DNA from: DASWED01 sp036394995
GTDB taxonomy: Bacteria; Actinomycetota; UBA4738; JACQTL01
Length of the DNA: 11,889 bases
Direction of reading: 5' to 3'
Assembly: GCA_036394995.1 (NCBI GenBank)
Contig: DASWED010000087.1
Location: forward strand, 1-11,889
Shown here: piece by piece, positions 6,849-11,889 of the stretch
Layout: every line of letters starts with the position of its first letter
How positions within the stretch are numbered: position 1 is the first letter of the stretch
Translations under genes and position numbers: made by a program
The notes under the pieces: generated by a model
The model's input: only the letters and a program-made list of their open reading frames with translations
Databases searched by the model: none
Told to the model about the DNA's origin: nothing

Positions 6849-7366
6849 CGTCCTGACCTCGGGCTCGCCAGTCGAGCCGAACGCCCGTGACCTGGGGGAG
6901 CGGGAGGCCACTGCACCCCGGAGCCCTCGAACAGCTTCGAGAACGACTTCGCATTGTCGGCGAGGCCCTCGCGGAGGTAGAAGGCGTGGGCCCGTTCGCG
7001 CCAGTTCGCGGACTCGAGCGAGAGGGACCAGCACCCGTGCTCGCGGGCCAGCTCCTCACACCGGGCCAGGAGGGCGGCCCCGGCTCCCCTGCTCCGCGAT
7101 TCCTGGCTCACGATGAGGTCCGGGATCCAGGCCTGGGGGGTGAGGAAGTTCAGCCGGACCCGGTACTCCATGTCGACGAACCCCACCACGCGCTCTCCGT
7201 CCACGGCCACCAGCGCGACGGCGTCGGGGCGTTCGAGGTACCCGAGGTAGACCCGGCGCGCCGCATCCTCGTCCGGGCCGCCCAGGACGTCGGGCCGGCC
7301 CAGGTCGGCGAGGAGCGCGGCCACGGCCGGCCAGTCCTCCGCCGCCGCCTCCCGGACCTCGATCAT
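6845..7366 (-). CDS. GNAT family N-acetyltransferase
   Basis: This 173-residue single-domain GNAT protein begins MIEVREAAAEDWPAV, a common opening. The acetyl-CoA pyrophosphate loop is SRSRGAGAALL (about residues 93-103), preceded by the strand WIPDLIVS and followed by a helix. The final part, SLESANWRERAHAFYLREG, has the family's FYxxxG pattern before the last strands. The C-terminal 25 residues are Pro/Arg/Ser-rich and probably disordered. The substrate cannot be predicted. The ATG at 7366 shares one base with the stop of the Eis-like gene (TGATG), and the nearest GGAG is about 14 bases away, so translational coupling is likely. Its own stop overlaps the GalT-like start. Confidence 0.9.
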   Translation of the reverse strand: MIEVREAAAEDWPAVAALLADLGRPDVLGGPDEDAARRVYLGYLERPDAVALVAVDGERVVGFVDMEYRVRLNFLTPQAWIPDLIVSQESRSRGAGAALLARCEELAREHGCWSLSLESANWRERAHAFYLREGLADNAKSFSKLFEGSGVQWPPAPPGHGRSARLASPRSGR

Positions 7367-8556
7367 CAGAAGAAGTCCGGGCTCCAGGGCGGTGGCCCGG
7401 CGAACAGCCGCCCGAGCACCGGCACGGCCGGGTCGTCCTCCCGGATGGCTCCCACCCGGACCAGGTCGAACGCCGACAGGTACCCGGTGTACAGGGCGCT
7501 GAGCAGCCCGACCGGGATGGCTCCCTCCGCGGGCCCGTCGGCCGGCGACACGGTCACCTTCCCTCCGTTCGACTCGATCCGGAACGGACCGGCGTTCTCC
7601 GGGAACAGCGGGTCGTCCACCGCGATCACGCAGTCGCCGTCGACCGCGGGATAGCCTCGCGCCTCCAGGGCGCGCGGGACGTCGAGGATCCGGGACATCC
7701 ACCGGAACTCGAAGGTCTGTGTCACCGAGCGCGACTCGGCCAGGAGCAGAGCCAGCGGCTCGTTCGGCGGTCCGTGCCACGTGACCGTCTCGCCGACCGA
7801 GTGGAAGCCCCCGAAGTAGCCCAGCAGGGCGGCCCCCGCGCGCCGGGTCAGGGCCACGAGGTGCGTGCAGGCGGGATCGATGCCGAACCCGGCCCGCTCG
7901 CCCCGGCCGTAGCACGCGTAGCCCTCGACGCCGTCCGGGCCGGTGGCCACCACGACGTGGGGGACGACGTCCGGGTCGCTGATGCGCAGCACCCGGTGCC
8001 GCCACCACCCCTCGTCCTCGAACCACAGCGGGCCGGATTGCGTCGGGGCGAATCTGCGGAAGCACTCCCGGATCTCCCGGAGGCTCGAGTCGTCCCGGGT
8101 GGTGCGCAGCTCCACGTCCTCGCCTCCGGTGCGCGGCAACGCGCGGAGCGGCGCCGACAGCTCGGTGAAGAACCCGCCCATCTCGTACCCGAGCTTCCGG
8201 TACACCGCCACCGTGGCCGGGAACAGCGCGCTGATGAGGTCGCCGGCCGCGCGGCGGCGGCGGATCAGCTCGGCCACCAGCTCGCCGCCGACCGCCCTCC
8301 CCCGGGTGTCGGGCCGGACGGCCACCGCGGCGATCCCCGCGCAGGGCACCGCGTTCCCGCCGAAGTGTTGCAGGAGCGGGTGGGACATCGACGTGGCGAG
8401 GACCCGGTCGTCCTCGTACGCGCACAGGTACAGCTCCAGCCGGGCGGCCGAGGCGAACCGCTGGCGCATCGCGGGCGCGCTGCCGAACGCCGACTGCAGG
8501 ACGTCCCCGACCCTCTCGCGCTCGTCCTCCTTCGGCACCCGGTACTCGATGGTCAC
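7366..8556 (-). CDS. Eis-like GNAT acetyltransferase with C-terminal SCP2 domain
   Basis: This 396-residue protein has the tripartite plan of Eis (enhanced intracellular survival) enzymes. An N-terminal GNAT domain carries the acetyl-CoA loop VRPDTRGRAVG (80-90) and AVYRKLGYE (117-125). A second GNAT-like domain spans about residues 145-290, and a sterol-carrier-like fold runs from about 295 to the end. In Mycobacterium tuberculosis Eis (about 402 residues) catalysis uses a tyrosine in the GNAT domain and the C-terminal carboxylate of the last Phe. Here Tyr119 or Tyr124 and the terminal Phe396 (ending PWSPDFF) fill these roles. Known family members acetylate aminoglycosides and lysine residues. 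The start is GTG 8556, with GGAGG (complement of 8564-8568) seven bases upstream. It is 57 bases after the MazG-like gene. Confidence 0.88.
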   Translation of the reverse strand: MTIEYRVPKEDERERVGDVLQSAFGSAPAMRQRFASAARLELYLCAYEDDRVLATSMSHPLLQHFGGNAVPCAGIAAVAVRPDTRGRAVGGELVAELIRRRRAAGDLISALFPATVAVYRKLGYEMGGFFTELSAPLRALPRTGGEDVELRTTRDDSSLREIRECFRRFAPTQSGPLWFEDEGWWRHRVLRISDPDVVPHVVVATGPDGVEGYACYGRGERAGFGIDPACTHLVALTRRAGAALLGYFGGFHSVGETVTWHGPPNEPLALLLAESRSVTQTFEFRWMSRILDVPRALEARGYPAVDGDCVIAVDDPLFPENAGPFRIESNGGKVTVSPADGPAEGAIPVGLLSALYTGYLSAFDLVRVGAIREDDPAVPVLGRLFAGPPPWSPDFF

Positions 8557-8613
8557 GCCGTCACCTCCGCTCCTTTGACCGGGGGCCTATCGCTCGGCAT
8601 CGCTTCGTCGATG

Positions 8614-8934
8614 TCATGTCTTGTCCCGGCCTCGCTCTTGAGGCCCCCGGACCCCCGCGCAAGCGCAGGGCATCGACCCGCACTTCGGGCAGCCGTTCGC
8701 ATACCGTCCCGCCGCTCGCTCCAGGTTCACGCCGAGCAGGTTGGCCAGCGACCCCAGCCAGGCCAGCACGTCGGAGAACTCGTGCTCGAGCGCGGCGGGG
8801 TCGTTCGAGCGCATGGCCCGGGCCACCTCGCCGACCTCCTCCACCATCCACCGGAACACGCCGTCCGCGCCCCGCGCGGTGTCGCGCTCGAGGTAGGTCT
8901 GGCGGAGCACGTCCTGCAGCTCGGAGATCTCCAT
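8614..8934 (-). CDS. MazG-like nucleotide pyrophosphohydrolase with Cys-rich tail
   Basis: MazG-fold enzymes hydrolyse NTPs or dNTPs to monophosphate and pyrophosphate, often to clear abnormal nucleotides. The 106-residue product is helical and carries EEVGE (32-36) and EFSD (52-55), the acidic pairs that bind magnesium in the all-alpha NTP pyrophosphatase fold. After the fold comes CPKCGSMPCAC (82-92), four cysteines that could bind zinc, then a charged tail. The ATG at 8934 has no recognisable Shine-Dalgarno. A TACACT (8949 to 8944 on this strand) just upstream could serve as a -10 for a nearly leaderless message. It is the first gene of the leftward block and lies 43 bases after the broken FG-GAP gene. 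Confidence 0.85.
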   Translation of the reverse strand: MEISELQDVLRQTYLERDTARGADGVFRWMVEEVGEVARAMRSNDPAALEHEFSDVLAWLGSLANLLGVNLERAAGRYANGCPKCGSMPCACAGVRGPQERGRDKT

Positions 8935-8943
8935 CAGCCGGCG

Positions 8944-8949
8944 AGTGTA
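8944..8949 (-). promoter_or_regulatory. Possible -10 element for the MazG-like gene
   Basis: TACACT ends about ten bases before ATG 8934, which would give a leaderless or very short leader transcript. No matching -35 hexamer is found at the usual distance (TCGGAC at 8972-8967 is poor). This is a weak call, supported mainly by the absence of a Shine-Dalgarno for this gene. Confidence 0.22.
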
Positions 8950-8977
8950 CCGGCCGGGCCCGACACGTCCGATCCGG

Positions 8978-9554
8978 CTACCGGGCGCCGGTGTTGGCGC
9001 GGCTGCCCCGCATCGACCCCCACTGGATGTCCCTGCGGGCCCCGTTCGTGGCGAACACGAACACCGCGCCCCCCCGGGTGGCCACCGCGACGTCCACCCG
9101 CCCGTCGCCGTCGATGTCCCCGGCCGCCGCCGACGCCTCGACCCAGTGGCCGAGCCGCCAGGGAGTGGTCGAACGGGATCCGGCGCCCCCCGAAGCTGGC
9201 CGCGCCGAAGAGCGACGTATCGGTCTGACCCGCCACCACCTCGGGCTGACCGTCCCGGTCGAGGTCGCCCACGGCGAGGTCAGCCACGGTGGACCTGGCG
9301 TCGTGGAACGTTCCGTCGGTGGTCCACACGTCGTCGAAGTGCTGGCCGTCGAAGCCGTCTGCGGGCGCCACCTCCTGTCCCGAGCCGTCCAGGAGGTGGA
9401 ACCGCGTGGTGACGCCCGAGATCACGACCTCCCTCGCCCCGTCGCCGTCCACGTCCACCAGGACCGGGCTCTGGGGAACCCCCTGTCCCACCACCGGGAC
9501 CACGTTCCGGCGAGGGTCGACTCCTAGTGCTGGTGATCGGGGTCGGGGGCCCAC
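8978..9554 (-). pseudogene. FG-GAP/VCBS repeat protein, frameshifted and N-terminally truncated
   Basis: Three Ca-binding FG-GAP motifs follow one another on this strand: VDVDGDGAREVV (near 9455), GDLDRDGQPEVV (near 9266) and GDIDGDGRVDVAV (near 9118). The first two are in one frame, while the third and the typical closing segment (IQWGSMRGSRANTGAR, stop at 8978-8980) are in another. The switch falls at the CCC run (9163-9161 on this strand): dropping one C joins ...PFDHS to WRLGHWVEAS... smoothly. No signal peptide or good start is found. GTG 9554 is in frame but the N-terminal part looks lost, so the upstream boundary is uncertain. Intact relatives are secreted beta-propeller proteins of several hundred residues. 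A one-base sequencing or assembly error is an alternative to true decay for the frameshift, but not for the missing N-terminus. Confidence 0.7.
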
Positions 9555-9564
9555 GCGACCCCTC

Positions 9565-9593
9565 TGGTCATGAGGGCCTACGATCGCGATAAT
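9565..9593 (+). promoter_or_regulatory. Sigma-70-type promoter of the flippase-glycosyltransferase gene
   Basis: TGGTCA (9565-9570, four of six matches to TTGACA) and GATAAT (9588-9593, five of six to TATAAT) are separated by exactly 17 bases. The start of transcription would fall near A9600, the first base of the AGGAGG, so the leader would be about a dozen bases. The palindrome ATCGCGAT (9583-9590) overlaps the -10 and could be an operator, though that is speculative. Confidence 0.5.
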
Positions 9594-9599
9594 CGGCCC

Positions 9600-9605
9600 A
9601 GGAGG
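9600..9605 (+). promoter_or_regulatory. Consensus Shine-Dalgarno fixing GTG 9612
   Basis: AGGAGG stands six bases before GTG 9612. It decides this start over the later in-frame GTG 9618 and ATG 9693. Confidence 0.75.
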
Positions 9606-9611
9606 TAGCTC

Positions 9612-11889
9612 GTGGGGGTGAGAACTCGGGGGGGTCGGGTCGAGAGCCCGCGCTCGGCCGGTGGACGTGACCGCGACTTCCGCGGCGCGCTCATGTACGG
9701 GGGCGGGTTCGCGGCCGCCGCCATCCTCACGTACCTCTTCAATGCGATGCTGGGACGGCGCCTGTCGTCGTCCGAGTTCTCCACCTTCGCCGCGCTCCTC
9801 GGCGTCCTGCTGGCCATCAACGGTCCGAGCTCCGCGCTGTTCGGGGGCGGCGCCATGTCCGCGGCCCGCAGCGGCGACATCCCCCACACGCCGTGGCGGG
9901 GATTCCTGATCGCGGCCACGGCAGTCGGCATCGCGGTGGGGCTCGCTCCGGTGGCGCCCACGGTCCGGGCCGTGGGGTGGTTCCTGGCGGCCTCGGCGAT
10001 GCTGATGCTGGTGGCGTGGGCCAGGGGCCTGCTCATCGGGTTGGGCCGCCTCGGCGTCGCCGGGGGGACCATGGTGGTGGAGGGCGTGGCCCGGATGGGG
10101 TTCGCCCTGGTGCTGCTCTCGCTGGGGTTCCGGCTGGCGGGGGCCTCGGCGGGCCTGGCTCTCGGGGTCGCGGTGGGCCTCGGGGTGACCGCGGCCCTCC
10201 TCCCGCGGGCCGGCAGGGGACCCCGGCCGCCGGTGTCGCCGGAGGTGTGGATCTCGATCGTGGGGCTGGCGTTCGTCGGCCTCGGGGAGTTCGTCGACGT
10301 CGTCGCCGTTCGGATGGCCGGCGGGCCTCGCCTGGGGGCGTACGCGGCGGCCTCCTCGCTGGCCCGGATCGCGCTGTTCGCCCAGGCCCCGGCGGCCGCG
10401 TACGCGGTCCGGCGCACGGCCGTGGCCGGCCCCAACCGCGCCGCCCCGAGGGTCGCCCTGCTGGCTCTGGTCCCGGCCGGCCTGGCGGTATTGGCGCTGG
10501 AGCTGTTCCCCCGGACGATCCTCCACCTGACGTACGGGGGCTCGTACCTGGATGCCACCGGCCTGGTCAGGGTCCTCACGCTCGCCATGGCCCTGGCCGG
10601 GGCCACCATGGTCCTCATCAACATGATGCTCGGGGCCGGCCGGACCGCCTGGGTGTGGTCCGCCTCCCTGGCGTCGATCGTGGGGTCGGTCCTCGTGTTC
10701 TCCGCGGCGGGGTCCGGGGCGCATGCCGCCTGGGTCATGCTCCTGGTCCAGGGGATGGTGCTGGGACTCGTCCTCGAGCACGCCCGGCGCCTGCTGTCCG
10801 CGTCGAGGGGCGCGGCCGGGAGCGTCCTCATCCTGAATTGGCGCGACACCCGGCATCCCCAGGGCGGCGGCTCGGAGGTGTTCGTCGAGCAGATCGCCCG
10901 GCGGCTGGCCTCCGACGGGCGGAAGGTCACGGTCTTCTGCGCCGCCCATCCGAACGCGCCTCGCGACGAGGTGGTGGACGGGGTCCGGTTCGTGCGGCGG
11001 GGCTCCTGGCGAACGGTGTACGTCCGCGCTGCGATCTGTCACCTGCTGGGACGGTTCGGTCCGCACGACGTGGTGGTCGACGTGCAGAACGCGATCCCGT
11101 TCTTCTCGCCGCTGTACTGCGGGCGTCCGGTCGTGGTGCTGGTCCACCACGTCCACCGCGAGCAGTGGCGGATGCTGTTCTCGGCCCGGACCTCCCGGGT
11201 GGGGTGGTGGGTCGAGTCGCGGCTCGCTCCGTGGATCTACCGGCGAGCGCGGTACGTCACCGTGAGCGAGGGGTCACGGGCCGACCTGGTGGCGCTGGGG
11301 ATCGACGAAGCGAGGATCGAGATCGTGCACAACGGCGCTCCGACCCGGATCGCGGCGGAGGTGACGCGGACCGCCCTGCCGACGATCACCTATCTCGGCC
11401 GGCTGGTCCCCCACAAGCGGATCGAGCTCCTGCTCCAGGCGGCCGCCGACCTCCGCGGCGAGTTCCCGGGACTCCGGGTCCGGCTCGTGGGGCAGGGGGC
11501 GTGGGAGCCGCGACTCCGGGAGGCCGTCGAGGAGCTCGGCGTCACCGACCTCGTCAAGTTCGACGGCTTCGTGGACGAGGGGGCCAAGCGGCGCATCCTG
11601 GCCGAGTCGTGGGTCCTGGCCATGCCGTCGGTGAAGGAGGGCTGGGGGCTCTCGGTGATGGAGGCGGCCGCGGCCGGCACCCCGACCGTCGGGTTCCGGG
11701 TGCGGGGGCTGACCGAGTCCGTCCAGGACGGCGTCACCGGGCTCCTGGCAGACGACCTGCACGGGTTCGTCGAGGGGCTCGGCGAAGTCCTCCGCTCCGC
11801 CGAGATCCGCGAGCGGCTGGGGAACGCCGCCCGGGAACGGGCTGCGGGGTTCCGGTGGGACGACGCGGCGGCGGCGTTCGCCACGGTGC
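9612..11889 (+). CDS. Flippase-like membrane domain fused to GT4 glycosyltransferase (3' partial)
   Basis: I read one continuous frame of 759 codons with no stop, running off the right edge. After a basic Arg-rich N-terminus (about 25 residues), residues 26-395 form roughly 12 hydrophobic segments, including GGGFAAAAILTYLFNAMLGRRLSS early on and a TYGGSYLDATGLVRVL stretch near 313-328. That is the layout of Wzx/MATE-like polysaccharide flippases. At residue 404 a soluble GT-B domain begins (SVLILNWRDTRHPQGGGSEVFVE), the opening of actinobacterial GT4 enzymes. It continues with VTVSEGS, YLGRLVPHKRIELL (donor-domain start) and EGWGLSVME, whose Glu676 and Glu684 form the GT4 E-x7-E nucleotide-sugar motif. 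A plausible role is to transfer a sugar to a lipid-linked glycan at the inner face and help move it outward. The substrate is unknown and the fusion is unusual. Confidence 0.88.
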   Translation, partial: MGVRTRGGRVESPRSAGGRDRDFRGALMYGGGFAAAAILTYLFNAMLGRRLSSSEFSTFAALLGVLLAINGPSSALFGGGAMSAARSGDIPHTPWRGFLIAATAVGIAVGLAPVAPTVRAVGWFLAASAMLMLVAWARGLLIGLGRLGVAGGTMVVEGVARMGFALVLLSLGFRLAGASAGLALGVAVGLGVTAALLPRAGRGPRPPVSPEVWISIVGLAFVGLGEFVDVVAVRMAGGPRLGAYAAASSLARIALFAQAPAAAYAVRRTAVAGPNRAAPRVALLALVPAGLAVLALELFPRTILHLTYGGSYLDATGLVRVLTLAMALAGATMVLINMMLGAGRTAWVWSASLASIVGSVLVFSAAGSGAHAAWVMLLVQGMVLGLVLEHARRLLSASRGAAGSVLILNWRDTRHPQGGGSEVFVEQIARRLASDGRKVTVFCAAHPNAPRDEVVDGVRFVRRGSWRTVYVRAAICHLLGRFGPHDVVVDVQNAIPFFSPLYCGRPVVVLVHHVHREQWRMLFSARTSRVGWWVESRLAPWIYRRARYVTVSEGSRADLVALGIDEARIEIVHNGAPTRIAAEVTRTALPTITYLGRLVPHKRIELLLQAAADLRGEFPGLRVRLVGQGAWEPRLREAVEELGVTDLVKFDGFVDEGAKRRILAESWVLAMPSVKEGWGLSVMEAAAAGTPTVGFRVRGLTESVQDGVTGLLADDLHGFVEGLGEVLRSAEIRERLGNAARERAAGFRWDDAAAAFATV

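Noticed and set aside
6849..7034. Upstream extension of the GalT-like gene
   Set aside because: It lies entirely within the GNAT gene in another frame, while GTG 6848 gives a natural four-base overlap and a normal family length.
9524..9571. 15-codon ORF on the - strand starting at ATG 9571
   Set aside because: It is short, has no Shine-Dalgarno and lies inside the proposed promoter of the opposite gene. It could be a relic of the FG-GAP gene's original frame, but nothing supports it further.
9612..11156. Open frame on the - strand continuing upstream of the FG-GAP remnant
   Set aside because: The part beyond about 9554 is antisense to the flippase domain and reads as Arg/His/Gln/Pro-rich sequence with no FG-GAP motif. 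Only the portion below 9554 looks like real protein.
1..11889. tRNA, rRNA, CRISPR arrays, insertion sequences, phage or defence genes
   Set aside because: I looked for cloverleaf-like segments, spaced repeats, transposase motifs and inverted ends by eye and found none. Apart from the 20-bp repeat in the lysC-asd junction, no repeats were evident.

Overview
The window is very GC-rich, tightly packed chromosomal DNA. GTG starts are common, start/stop overlaps are frequent, and there are long spurious antisense frames. The gene content (an alpha/beta-type aspartokinase, an Eis-like acetyltransferase ending in Phe-Phe, DegV, a MazG-like protein with a Cys-rich tail, and a GT4 glycosyltransferase of the 'NWRD..HP..GG.E' type) suggests an actinobacterial lineage, probably uncultured. 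That assignment is inference from family style, not from a phylogenetic marker. I see no tRNA, rRNA, CRISPR array, insertion sequence or phage gene, and no stretch above 300 bases without a gene.

Layout. Bases 2-61 hold the last codons of a rightward gene, probably a membrane protein. A leftward MFS exporter (116-1462) follows. A rightward block then runs from 1465 to 5808: a DegV/FakB-like fatty-acid-binding protein overlapping a divergent PlsY-like acyltransferase, then aspartokinase, aspartate-semialdehyde dehydrogenase and a HIT-family hydrolase. The first pair looks like part of the acyl-phosphate route into phospholipid. The aspartokinase/dehydrogenase pair carries out the first two steps toward lysine/diaminopimelate, threonine and methionine. 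Two oddities in this block are an internal ribosome-binding site that would give a separate aspartokinase beta subunit, and a duplicated start region between lysC and asd that creates a six-codon relay ORF.

A leftward block (8934 to 5856) holds a MazG-like NTP pyrophosphohydrolase, an Eis-like GNAT/SCP2 protein, a second GNAT protein and a GalT-like nucleotidylyltransferase. The last three overlap by 1 and 4 bases. Upstream of it, on the same strand, is a frameshifted, N-terminally truncated FG-GAP repeat protein (about 8978-9554), which looks like a decaying remnant.

The right end (9612 to beyond 11889) is one uninterrupted rightward reading frame of at least 759 codons. It encodes a flippase-like multi-pass membrane domain fused to a GT4 glycosyltransferase, preceded by a compact promoter and a consensus Shine-Dalgarno. 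This fusion is the most unusual protein in the window and hints at an extracellular polysaccharide or glycolipid locus continuing to the right.
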